The translations under genes and the position numbers were made by a program. The notes under the pieces are model-generated. The model worked only from the letters and a program-made list of their open reading frames with translations, had not been told where the DNA came from and searched no databases. A stretch of DNA of 64,000 bases from Rhynchosporium graminicola (taxonomy: Eukaryota > Ascomycota > Leotiomycetes > Helotiales > Ploettnerulaceae), in assembly GCA_900074885.1 (NCBI GenBank), contig FJUW01000003.1:978196-1042195 (forward strand), written 5' to 3'. Positions 1 to 11,551 of the stretch are shown here, one piece after another (positions within the stretch are counted from its first letter, which is position 1; the number at the start of each line of letters is the position of its first letter).

Positions 1-1260
1 ACTTGAATTCGTTAGTAAGTATAATAGTTATAGTAGTACTAGTTAATAGTTAAAGCGATTCCGTACTACTAGTATTATAATACTAGTAGTTATAAGGTCT
101 TCTTTACACTTAGATAGGTAGTCTCTAATCGGTCGTGTATTTCGCGTATAAGTAGCGTGCGAAGGTATAAGACGTTAAGTACGATTAGTCTTCCTTTATA
201 GAGTAGAAGATCTTTTTCTATAGTTAGTTTTCTAGGAGTAGCAGAGAGAGCTTATTTCCGTAAAGCTTAGAGTAATAGCGTAATACGATTAGCGTTAAGT
301 ACTTACTATACTATAGAAAAGACTAGCGATAAGTCAGCGACTTCTAAGGCGTTAATAAGCTTAAAGTTATCTATAGAGTCGGAGCTATTCCGGAGGTTAC
401 TTATAAGTAGTACTAGATTGATTTAGTCTTCGTATAGTAGCTATTATAAACGCTAAGTTCTTTTAGCGTTATTCTAGTCGTCTAATTCATCTGTTCTGCG
501 AGAGAGAGCGTCAGCGAGTAGATTATACTTCTTAGGTCGATAGGTAATTATAAAGTTATAATCTGCGAGTAGCTCGGCTTATCAAGCTTATCATACGTTT
601 AGCTATTTAGAGGTTATAAAGTACTTAAGAGCTTTATAATTAGTAATAACGCGGACCTAATACAGTGCGCCTACGAGCTCAGATCTCTAGTTACTAAAAG
701 ATCGTATAATTACGAGTATTTCCTTATTGTGAATAGCGTAATTAAGCTCGGCAGGTAGTATAGTCTTAGAGAAGTAAGCTACTAGGAACTAGTCTTCGTC
801 GTGCTATTATAATAGTATACCTGCTATTACTCTATTACTAGCGTCTGTTTCGATTATATAAGGTAGATATTGCTAATAGTAGTAGAGGAGTAGTACCGAA
901 GTAAGAGCGTGCTTTAGGTGATTAAAAGTATCTTTATACTCCCTAGCGAACTGAAATAATATATTGTTTTTAGTAAGTTATATAAGAGGTTTTACGATAA
1001 TTCTGTAGTCCTTAATAAATCGTCGGTAGAAGTTGTAAAAGCTTAAGAACGATTATATACCCTTAACTATAATTAGGTAATTCTAAGATTATATAATATT
1101 AACCTTCTTAGGGTCTACCTCGATCCCAGAAGTAGAGATAATAAATCTAAGGTATTTAGTGCGAGTAATATTAAATTCATACTTCTTAAGGTCGGCTTAT
1201 AATCCAGCGTCTTATAATCGTTATAGCACCTTATATATATATAATTAATACTATAGTAGG

Positions 1261-3180
1261 TTATTAGAGTAGATCAGAATATCATCTAGATATACTATAT
1301 AGAAATCGTCTAAGTAGTCGAATAAGATGTTATTCATATATCGCTAGTATATCGCAGGGCTGTTAGTCAGACCGAAAGAGAGTACCTTGCACTTATATAT
1401 ACTATAATAGGTCCGGAAGGTCGTATACTCTTCAGAGGCTAGATCTATTCGAATTCGGTAGAATACCTAGCGAATATCTAGTTTAGTGAATATCTTAATA
1501 GTAGAGATTCTAGCTAGCGTTTTATCGATTAATAGCAGTAGATATTAATCATTCCTCGTGAGGTTATTAAGTACGCGAAAGTCGATACAGAATCTTAGAC
1601 TTCTATTAGCTTTCTTAACGAAAAGAATAGGTATAGCATATAGTGCTTAAGAAAGTTCGATAAAACCTTTAGCTAAGTTATTAGTAATATATGCCTTAAT
1701 AACTTCAAGTTCTTCAGCCGATATCTTATATAAGAGGGAGTATTTAAGGTTCTTCTTAGCCCCTTCCTTAAGCTTAATTCAGTAATTATATAAGCGATAA
1801 GGAGAGAGAATATCGCTAGCTTCCTTAGAAAAGACATATACTTACTAGCTATACTCGTGAGGGATCTATAGTTCTGAATCTAATTCGCTTAAGCTAATAG
1901 TAAATTGCTAGGCGGTTTTATAACGTTCCGTAAGGTCGATAATTAAAGATACGATAGTAGTATCGCGTTACTGAACTGCGATTCGGTCGTTAAGAAGCTT
2001 ATTTATCTCGTGAAAGGTAATAGAGAAGATCTTATCGTTAGAAGACTTCTAGCGTTTATATAAGAGATAGAAGGCTAGGCTACTAATCGTATAAATCTCT
2101 AGCGTAAGAGGCTCTAGAAGAGGCCTGAGTATACGAGGTAGTCTTTATCGCTTCCGAAATATCGTAGTATCTGTTTTTATACTTTAAGTAGCTTCTATTA
2201 AGTCGCGAGATAGTATTCCGAGTAACTATTAGTCTATAGTATGAATTGTACAGGCGTAGTCTTATGCGTAGGTTTTTGACGTAAGGGCTTCTAATTAGAG
2301 TTAAAGTAGAGATTCACGCGGGATATAAGTAATAATATCGCTGAATTATATATACTTCGGCCGTATATCGGTAGCTTCTCTAGAGTATAAAGACTTCTCT
2401 TTACTACTCTGTTCTTATTCTTTAGGTAATAAACACTTAGGCTTATCGTGTCTATAATAAGTAGTATAAACGCTAGAGAAACGGTCCTAACTGATCGGCG
2501 GTAGTAACAGAGAGTTGATTACCTATAGAATACTCTTTAGGGGAGAGTTTTAGATGTTTTTATAGCTATAAGTCTCCTTAGAAATGCGCTTCCGAGCTAG
2601 TAATAGTCATTTAATAATAGAGATAGAGTTAATAATAGCTCGAATATTAATAGGAGAGTTAGCTGCGCTTCGCTATTCCTTATACGCTTCTTAGAACTAA
2701 TTAAGGCGTTCGTTTCGTTTATTAGCGTCGTGTTAGTAGCGCTAGTAGGTACGGTGTTTACGTAAGTCCTTAATCTCGATCGGAGAGCTATAAATGTTAC
2801 TAGGAGGAGTATATAGTAGCTAAATAATCTGTCGTTTAGAGGCATCTAAGAGTACTTGATATTCCGAAAGCTAGGTCCTTCCGAGTATAATACTATAGTT
2901 TCCGAGAGTAGTAATAAGAAAGGGGGTAAATACCTGAACGCGACGATCTACTATTAAATTAAGTATCGTATAGTAACTAATAGTACTACTATTAACGCTA
3001 TTAAAGCTTTTAATAGGAATTACGTTTAGTAGAGGGTGAATTAAAGGTTTTAAGAAGAAGGAAAGGGATTTGAGAAAAGAACGATTAATAAAATAGTATC
3101 TATTAGCTCCAGAATCGAGAAGTGCGGGTAGCTTATACGAGAGTCTATTCTTAGTAAGAGTAGTACGTGTAGTGAACGAT
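1261..3180 (-). pseudogene. RIP-killed gypsy pol fragment (protease and reverse transcriptase) of element A
   Basis: On the minus strand the protease-like part lies upstream (about 3,180-2,950) and the RT palm downstream (about 1,380-1,261). The RT motif YLDDILIYS with its preceding FGLTN box is directly readable, and the double YLDD arrangement is that of Ty3/gypsy RT. Frames are cut by numerous TAG/TAA codons. The longest surviving open stretch (82 codons, 2,597-2,845 minus) is a stop-free remnant and not a gene. RNase H and integrase would continue towards base 1 but I could not read clear motifs there. Confidence 0.75.
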
Positions 3181-3726
3181 TAACTACTAAGAAGCTTCGT
3201 AAGGTTAAGATATCGTATATCTCGTATATTACCTAGGAAGGAGTCTTTCCTTAGGCGTAGTCTTTTGCTAGCGGTTTAATATACTCTTAGGCGTCGTTAT
3301 ACGTTTCTTCTAGCTTACTATTAACGTTATTATTAGCGTTAATTACGTTAATTCGATACGGAGTATTAGGTCGAGCTAATAACGAGCGTAAGTATAAGGT
3401 AAGCGTAAAGTAATAAGGAGCATTTACTAGCGATTATGCACGAGGCGTATCATTTCGTGCAGAGTATAATACTTATTTACTAATCGTACTAGTATTCTTA
3501 GGCGTAGGAAGACTAATTTGCGGATAAGAAGAGGAGTTAGTACTATAGCGCTAGGAGGAGGTATTTATAAGGCGTTCCCGAGTCGCGCTAGCCTTAGCCG
3601 AAGACTCGGAATAGTAAGTCTTTTCAATGAATTAACCTTAGTCTTCAGCTTATATAGCCTTAACGTATTCTTCTAGTGTCCTTAATGTTCGGTACTATTA
3701 GAAGAGCTGTTTCCGTAGCCGTGCAA

Positions 3727-4589
3727 GTAGCTTCTCCTATAAGTCTATTTTCAGAGTCGATTAATTATTTACTCTAGCTTTACGAGCTAGCGTACGAAAC
3801 TTATAGTAGAACGTCCAGAAGGTCTACTTATAATCTATCTTTAGCGCGGAGTAGCTAGCTCTTATAGTTTATTAGTTATATAGATTAGATAAGAAGGAGA
3901 TAAGTTAAGTGATTATATCGAGTGAATCGATTATACTGCCTTCTTCGTTATATTCTAGTTCTAAGAATAAGAGTTCTAGGTAGGTTCTAGCTATTCCTTC
4001 CGTTTAGTTAAGTAATTAATCTTTATAGTAGTCTTCGTCGATAAAGTAGCTAGAGTAGCGCCGGAGGGCGTTACGTATCTATACTTCCTAGAGTTTTAGA
4101 GAGTAGTCGATTCTATTAGAGAGCTTATTTAGAAGGTTCGGTATCTTCTCTATACGCNGTAGCTTCTCCTATAAGTCTATTTTCAGAGTCGATTAATTAT
4201 TTACTCTAGCTTTACGAGCTAGCGTACGAAACTTATAGTAGAACGTCCAGAAGGTCTACTTATAATCTATCTTTAGCGCGGAGTAGCTAGCTCTTATAGT
4301 TTATTAGTTATATAGATTAGATAAGAAGGAGATAAGTTAAGTGATTATATCGAGTGAATCGATTATACTGCCTTCTTCGTTATATTCTAGTTCTAAGAAT
4401 AAGAGTTCTAGGTAGGTTCTAGCTATTCCTTCCGTTTAGTTAAGTAATTAATCTTTATAGTAGTCTTCGTCGATAAAGTAGCTAGAGTAGCGCCGGAGGG
4501 CGTTACGTATCTATACTTCCTAGAGTTTTAGAGAGTAGTCGATTCTATTAGAGAGCTTATTTAGAAGGTTCGGTATCTTCTCTATACGC
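3727..4589. repeat. 431-bp direct duplication around a single N (probable assembly artefact)
   Basis: Bases 3,727-4,157 and 4,159-4,589 read the same throughout, with an N at 4,158 exactly between them. The homologous stretch of element B (from about 30,016 to 30,450) is present only once. Identical copies in otherwise strongly RIP-diverged DNA, joined by an N, point to two contig ends overlapping by 431 bp that were joined without merging, rather than to a biological tandem repeat. Confidence 0.9.
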
Positions 4590-5250
4590 GTAGCGTATAA
4601 TATTAATAATATTCCTCCGGTAGATTATTCTCGATAACGATTATTAGGCGTAAGAGTAGCGTTATCTTCTTTAATTAATAGTAGTAGTATTATACGCGAT
4701 TGAACGTTATTAAACGATATAGACTTAGTAGAGCGCTAAGTAGTTAACTAGTGTAGTTCTAGGAACTCGTCCCGTAACTAGCGTAGTTCTGCAGATAGAT
4801 TAGCGTTTAATTATCTCTCTTCCGCGAGCTTCCTTTCTGCCTCTTATAGCTAGTAAGCGTAGTCTTCCTATGAGTTACTTATAGTTACTATTGATATAGG
4901 AGTATTATCAGGGAGGTTTAGCGACTTAGTGAGTTCGTTAATTATAGTAGGAGTTAGGGAGCTTAACTCAGATAAGGCGTCGTCGCGAGTACTCTCTACT
5001 ATAGAGAGAGGTAGGTTATAGCGAGTATTACGAGTCGCCGAAGAATAGGAGGTAGAGGGAGTCGGAGAACCGGTAGTCGATTTATCGGACTTAGGTTACT
5101 TCGGTTTAGGTGCTATTCTTCAAGTTTATACTTAGTATAAGCTTTCTCTGTATAGTATAGTCTCCTGCGTTTAGTAGCTCTAGGTACAGAGGTATAATAT
5201 AAGTAGATATTTATTATCTTCCTAGACGTAAGTAAAAGAGTTATAGATAA

Positions 5251-5485
5251 TATAACGCTTACTCTAGAAAGGTCTTAAAACTACCTGAGTAATAAGACCT
5301 TATATTGCTATAAATATGAAGTAGTAAGAATCACTTAAGAATCTATAACTAAGGAGTAAAGAAGTAGAGAGAGAATAGAAGTATATACATGAAAAAGGGC
5401 CTCTAAACTCTACTCGTGTAATCTCGCTTAGCAGTAAGTGTTTCCACCAATAGGGAGAGACCTCCAAACCTGACCAGTCGTCATA
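5251..5485 (-). repeat. 5' LTR of element A (235 bp)
   Basis: The LTR reads tataacg...cgtcata on the plus strand, which is the RIPed form of the inverted ends tgtgacg...cgtcaca. It has the same 235-bp length and sequence class as both LTRs of element B (24,796-25,030 and 31,110-31,344). Confidence 0.85.
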
Positions 5486-5859
5486 TTACTAGTCCTTAAG
5501 CTTAGCTCCTCGATAACTTACTCTTATACTATACGTACGTACTTCTACCCCGGTATAGTCTAATACTCCCTCTACGCTAAAACGCCCTACTACCTTAACC
5601 GGAGAACCCCTTAGGTATTATAGTTATAGATAGCTCGATTATATTAAGCTAGACTGCTCTAACTCGCCTAAGGTTTAATTAATCGACGAATTTCCGGAAG
5701 AGGATTAAGTAACTAAGGAAGTAATAGAAGATATACCCTCCGAATCTAGACTAATACTAAAGGGAAATAATAAGGCTTAAGTAAAAACTCCTTCCTAGGT
5801 CTATATAAGTATAATCTCTCTAATCTAGACCTTAACTCCCTAATAAGAGGTAAGTAATT

Positions 5860-8800
5860 CATATACCTAACTATAGTTAGTATAAACGGGCTAAGAGTCT
5901 CTATAAATAGCTTAATTGATACCGGAGCGAATAGTTATCTATTTATTAATCGTACTCTTACTAGATAACTATTAGGGGCTCTTAGTATTAAAATCGAGCT
6001 ACTACTTTATTCTATTCTAATATATAGTTTCTAATAGTCTATTAGAACCTATATTACCTATTTCATACGTTTATACCTTTCTATTAATAGCAGGCGTATT
6101 TATAACTACCCTTTTATTCTCCTCGATTTGGGATAGTAAAATATAATTATTAGTATTAAATAGATATAACGATTTCAGGTTAAGCTAGATACGCTCTACT
6201 ATAAGCTACTATAATCGGAACGCTATCTAGCTACTTTCTAATATAATAAGGAGATAATTATAACTCTATTACCTTATAAACTTAGTATTAATCGATCTTA
6301 CTAAATCGATACTAACGCGCGGGACTTAGCTATAAACTAGCTAGACTAACGCCGATTATACTAAATAGTAGCGATATAGTATATTAACGTATTATCTTTA
6401 CCTTTTAACTTATTTCCGCTTATCGCTAAGGAATCCGAACTCCTTTCCGCTCCGAATTCATTAAGAAAGGTACTTGCGCCGAAACCCTACTATAAGTGCT
6501 CCTTTTAACTTCCGAGGATCTAGAAACCGGTTCTGATTTACTAAATTAGTATTACGGCTTTTTACTTTAATATAAAATATAAAGGTTCCGAATTATTCTT
6601 TACTAGTATCTATAAGATAGACCGCCTCTTATAAGACTATCTAAATAGCGACTCTCCTAAGGATCCCGATATTAAACGACTCGTAGCTAAAAAGCTACCG
6701 GAATAGTATTATACCCTTAAGGAAGCTTTTTCTAAGCGGGATTCTAATATTCTTTTATTATATCGCTTATATGATTATAAAATTATTCTAGAAGAACTAT
6801 TACTTAATATATATTCGCTCTTATATTAGTAATCTATAGACGAATTACGAGTAACTAAAGAGTATCTTATAGAGAACCTAGATAAGGGATTCATCGAATC
6901 TAGCTAAAATCCCTTTATATTACTTATACTATTTATTAAAAAGGCTAATAGAGGATTACGCTTCTATATTAACTATCGTAAGCTTAATATAATCACTCGA
7001 AAGGATTTATACTTAATACTTAGGATCGATAAGCTCTTAACTCGTATATCTAAAGTAGTAATCTTTATTAAACTAGATATCTGAGTAGTATTTAACTATA
7101 TTCGTATAGACCCCGAATCAGAGGAATATACTACTTTCCGAACCCGCTTCAGATCCTATAAATATAAAGTACTACCTTTTAGGCTCTATAATAGACTTAG
7201 TACGTACTAGCGATATATGAATAATATACTACTAGACTATCTAGATAATTTCTATATAGCTTATCTAGATAATATCCTTATATACTTAGAAACACTTTAA
7301 GAATATAAGGAATACGTTAAATTAGTACTACGATACTTAATAGATACTAGACTTTAGGTAGATATTAAGAAAAGCGAATTCCATGTTACTCGGACTAAAT
7401 ACCTTAGATATATTATTATTATTAACGGAATCGAGCCAGATCCCGAGAAGGTAATACTATTAGTAGACTAGAAGTACCCTGAAATAGTAATAGCTATAAA
7501 ATCCTTCCTAGGATTCTATAGGTTCTACTATTAATTTATTCGGAATTTCGGCCTTATCGCTAAACCTCTCTTAGTACTCACTCGGCTTATAGTACTATAG
7601 AATTTCACTGATAATTATAAGAAGTCCTTCGACGATTTATATTAATAGCTATTATTAGTACAGAAACTATACTATTTCGACCCTAAATTATAGACTAAAC
7701 TAGAAACTAATACTTCCGATAGTATAATAGCTAGAGTTATCTCCTAATTATATAAAGATAACTAGTAGTATCTAATTAGATTCTACTCTTATATTCTTAA
7801 TAGATATAAACTAAACTAGGAGATCTATAATAAGGAGCTATATACTATTATTAAGTCTTTCCGGAAATAGAGACCGGAACTTATATCTTTACGACGCTAT
7901 ACCGGCGTATATACGGACTATCGATCCTTAGAATACTTTATAACTACTAAGGTCCTAACTAGTAAATAAGCTAGATAGATGGAATTCCTTTTCGAATTTA
8001 ACTTTCAAATTATATATACGCTTAGTAAAGATAACGCTAAAGCTAATATCCTTAGCTATAGGGAATAAGATCTAAAGATATAGGAATAATAGAAACGGGA
8101 TAGTAGATCTCGGGTTTTACTACCTCTAGACTGCCTAAACCCTAGGATTAACGCGGAACTAGCTAAGTATTATATTGATTAAATCAGCTATATATACCTA
8201 ATATCGCTAGGGACTAATATGCTACCGGAATCTGTATATAATTCCTTTGATTTAATCGAGAAGCTATACTAATTCAACTAAGAATTATTCTCTAATAAAC
8301 GGAATATATTAGGAGATAGTTATATTATTAATAATAGTTTATTACTTTATAATAGTTATCTATACGTATAATACTATACTCTGCTATATACTTGTTTAAT
8401 TAGCGAAGTCTACGATTAAGTTTCCTCTGCCTATCTGAATACTCGTAAGACTACTAAAATAATTTCTACTTATTACTATTAGAAAGGACTCGTATTAGAT
8501 ATAAAACGGTATACTTATAATTACTGCTCTTATTAGTACTCTTATCTGAAGTAAACGAAATAGTAAGGATTCCTCTACCTATTACTAGTACTTAGCTACC
8601 TTATATAGCACTTAGCTATAGATTTTAAGGACTTCCCGCCTAATAACTAAGGATTTAATAGGATATTAGTATTTATTAACTGCCTAGGGAAGGACTCTGT
8701 ATCGATACTGTGCTATTATAATATCGATACTCGCGGGATAGTAACGTTATTTATCTAATAGATATATTGTTTTAGATATACTCTTAAGTTAATTATATTT

Positions 8801-9690
8801 GACTAAAGAGCTTAGTTAGTCTTATCTTTCTAGTAAGAGTTTTACTATATAATTAGAGTTAAAGTTAAGCTCTTTACTTCTTTCTACTAGTAAACTAATA
8901 GATAAACGGAGATTATGAATTAGTATATTAACTAATACTTTAGACTTTTTATTAATTATTACTAGAGTAACTAGGGTAAACTACTACTGATAATAGACCG
9001 CGCTTAAGTAACTTTACCTTACGACTCTATTAGTATAGCGCTATATACTCTTAAATATAGTATACTACTACGGAATAGCTAGGACTAGAAGTAACTTACC
9101 GGATCGATACCGTAAGAGAAGCTTAATTATACTAATACTAAATCCCTAGCTAAACGTGCTAAATCCGCTATCGAGGTTATAAAAGCTAATATACTAGCTG
9201 CTTAGTATAAGATAAGCGCCGTAACTAACCCGAAACGGCGTAGTATTGATTAGGAAGTTAGAGATAAGGTATTTCTCTTTATAAGGAACCTTAAGAATTA
9301 CTAGCTAAGTAAGAAGCTATCTAGTCTCTAGGTAAGACTATACTAAGTCCTAGCTAAGATCAGATACTCTTATAAGCTAGATTTACCCCCGGGATCTTTT
9401 ATATATAATATATTCGCCTCCGAATTACTCTTTAAGGACCTGGACGACCTGTTACTAAGCTAGGAGTTACTAAACCTACCCCTAGAGGTTATTACTACTT
9501 AAGAAGAATAGGAGTTATAAGATATATTTACTATATAGCTCTTAAGAGGTAATCTGAAGTATTAAGTTAGCTAGCTAAGCTATAACCCGGACCTAACTTA
9601 GTATAATACTTCCGACTTAATAAGTACTCTATATAAGCTTAGAGACTTCTATACTACTAACCTAAGTAAACCTGGACCTCTATATAAACT
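5860..9690 (+). pseudogene. RIP-killed gag-pol of element C (PR-RT-RH-IN-chromodomain)
   Basis: Reading through stops, the frame gives an aspartyl protease with an IDTGA active site, an RT with an LDN-type variant of the YxDD box (the second D lost, consistent with C:G to T:A change), an RNase H acidic segment, and an integrase with CxxC-like HHCC remnants near 8,500. The C-terminal segment with LLRGNLKY followed by YNPDLT and KLRDFY matches the usual chromodomain tail of fungal gypsy elements. Almost all lesions are TAG or TAA. It is a fossil and cannot encode an enzyme. Confidence 0.85.
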
Positions 9691-9842
9691 AGATCAGTAG
9701 ATTAAAGCCTAGGAAAACGGAATAGATAACTATAGTTACTTAGAGGATAATAAGCTATTATAGTTACTAGTATTAGAATTTATTACTAGGAGTAATCCCC
9801 TGATTATGCTCTATAATAACGCTATATCTAAAACTCTACTTC

Positions 9843-10830
9843 TTTAACTACTTCTACTTTACTAGCTTTCTCTCTTAAGTCCTCCGGAGCTTCTAGTAAA
9901 TCTGGAACCTCTAGAACCGGAACTACTATATCTAACTCCTTACTTAAATCTACTAATATAGCCTTAGTAGTAGACTAAGTATAATAGCTAATCCTACGGG
10001 CTTTCTTCTTTAGAGAGGGTCCGGGAGTATCTAGATCTGATACTATCTCTGAACTAGAAGGTAAATTCCTCTTTCCTTTAATATCAGATATTATAGCTTT
10101 AAATATAGCTTTCTTTATAAATTCCTATATAATATTATTTAATTCCTTTATCTGCTTTAATACTATTTCAGCTATTAACTTAGACTCCGCCGAATCGACT
10201 ATTAGAAGATCTAAATCCTATATCGCGTTAGTATCGTATTAGTATCTAAGGGTTTAAGATCGTAACTTACTATCTTAATAAACTCTAACTCCTTAAATAC
10301 TTTCTCTATAGAACGCCTTAAAGCTTAAGTCTCTGCTAATTATATAGTAGTAATCTCTAACGTAGTAGTAGGAGTAGTAGATTTCGCGAGACGATAGATC
10401 TGATTAATAGCCTTATAGGTAGCTATAATACTACTCTAATTTAGCTCCGCGTCCTTAGCTTCGCTACTAGGAAGTAAACCGGATAAAATAGTATACTCTA
10501 TATTAACGTAGTTAAGTAACTATAATACGTTAGTATATATAACTATGTTTATATTTAAGTAACTTATATACTTATAACTACTCTTTAACGCCGAATAATA
10601 CTTATAAAGCTTAGAGTTAAGCTTATTAAATAAGTATAGGAGTTCTAGAATAGGAATATTATTATACTTTATCTTAAGGAAAGCGCGAATATATCGCAGG
10701 TAATATATACGATACGCTGCCGAAAGAGCACTAGCAGGAACTAGTAAAGGCACTATAGGAGTTAGCGTTATAGATCTATGAAACTCCCGCACTGCACTTA
10801 AAACTATCCTCAGAACTAAGATAAGAAACT
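9843..10830 (-). pseudogene. Antisense ORF relic between pol and 3' LTR of element C
   Basis: On the strand opposite to pol, a coding-like reading of roughly 300 codons can be followed from about 10,830 down to 9,843, interrupted by a handful of TAG/TAA codons and one frame change near 10,220. The best open part is 10,520-10,792 (90 codons from a possible ATG). The later part is rich in K, E, S and P, for example a segment reading SSEIVSDLDTPGPSLKKKAR. I do not recognise the protein. It could be an accessory antisense ORF of this retrotransposon lineage or a captured gag-like fragment. Confidence 0.45.
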
Positions 10831-11283
10831 TACTTATATTAAGAGAAGAGTTAATTAAGTCGATTAATATATAAGATTATAGTAGACTACTATAGTAGTT
10901 AGTAATAATACTTACTCTAGGAGCCGTATCGCAGTCTAAGGAGAATAAACTTATAAGTTAAAGTAGTTATCGCGGTTGAAAAGGAAAGGCTCTAATATTA
11001 ATAAACCCTTTCCTTTATATATCCTATGCTCTACTTAAACTCGACTCCTACTATAAATAGATAAAGTAAATACTACTTACTGCTTAATTTAGAAGCTACG
11101 ATTAATATAGTACTATTATAGCGATATAACTAGTCAGAACCTAATAAAGAATTTACTACTACTAAAGAGCGGCTAGCGCTTATTACGCGAATATCGACGA
11201 AAATAGTTATAATAAAGACTAATTTCTAGTATAAAGTATAACTTTCTGAGCTTAAGGTTAAGCTCTTCTTAGGGGGGGGGTAA

Positions 11284-11551
11284 TATAACTATAGCTCACC
11301 TGAATATTATATGAGAAGAAGGATAGATAACAGGGCCTAAGTTCATAGGTATCCCGGCAGAACTAGTATCCGACCTAGTATAGTATCGGACTAGTACCGG
11401 CATATATATATAAGGTGCTTTATACTCTATCTCTCTTCTTCTTCCTTCCTTATCTTTTTGTTTCCTTTGTAGTAGACTATATAAGATCGCTCTTAGCCTC
11501 CCTACTCGTTTATTCTTGCTTGTATACCGCCTTGAGTCTTATGTCGTTACA
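11284..11551 (+). repeat. 3' LTR of element C (268 bp)
   Basis: Starts tataact just after the polypurine tract and ends gtcgttaca. The last ~95 bp are nearly the same as the ends of the LTRs of element D (32,073-32,274 and 33,360-33,561), while the first part differs. The 109-codon open frame at 11,415-11,744 simply spans this LTR and MULE sequence. Confidence 0.8.

Larger units (their letters stand above)
1..5485 (-). mobile_element. Ty3/gypsy-like LTR retrotransposon A, RIP-degraded, cut by window start
   Basis: Minus-strand LTR retrotransposon; its 5' LTR is at 5,251-5,485 and its 3' end lies left of the window. Base 1 aligns with base 26,292 of element B and the two copies run in parallel, differing mainly by transitions, as RIP produces. 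On the minus strand, 1,380 to 1,261 reads a reverse-transcriptase palm with FGLTNSPA followed by YLDDFYIVYLDDILIYS, broken by stops. An aspartyl-protease segment lies near 2,950-3,180 and a gag-like part near 3,200-5,240. No open frame of useful length survives, so it cannot be autonomous. It interrupts element C, and the base run ttact (5,486-5,490) follows it as the probable right target-site duplication. Its length is inflated by the duplication around 4,158. The family call rests on the RT motif. Confidence 0.88.
5486..11551 (+). mobile_element. Ty3/gypsy chromovirus C, RIP-degraded, 5' part displaced by element A
   Basis: Plus-strand LTR retrotransposon interrupted by element A, so its 5' LTR and most of gag lie left of the window. 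In order: protease (LIDTGANSYLFINR near 5,915-5,965), RT (YLDNFYIAYLDNILIY near 7,240-7,295), RNase H (LETNTSDS near 7,700), integrase zinc-finger and core (NRLGKDSVSIPC-like near 8,670-8,710) and a chromodomain-like end (about 9,505-9,680). An antisense ORF relic follows, then a G-rich polypurine tract near 11,270-11,280 and the 3' LTR (11,284-11,551). The duplication agaag follows at 11,552-11,556, and the uninterrupted agaag site is seen at 31,524-31,528 in the other MULE copy. Stops are dense throughout. Confidence 0.88.

Noticed and set aside
2597..2845. 82-codon minus frame, also partly present at 28,954-29,136
   Set aside because: Both are stop-free remnants of the same decayed retrotransposon region and not independent genes.
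3727..4589. A true 431-bp tandem duplication inside element A
   Set aside because: Matching copies separated by N in RIP-diverged DNA, and a single copy in the paralogue, favour an assembly artefact.
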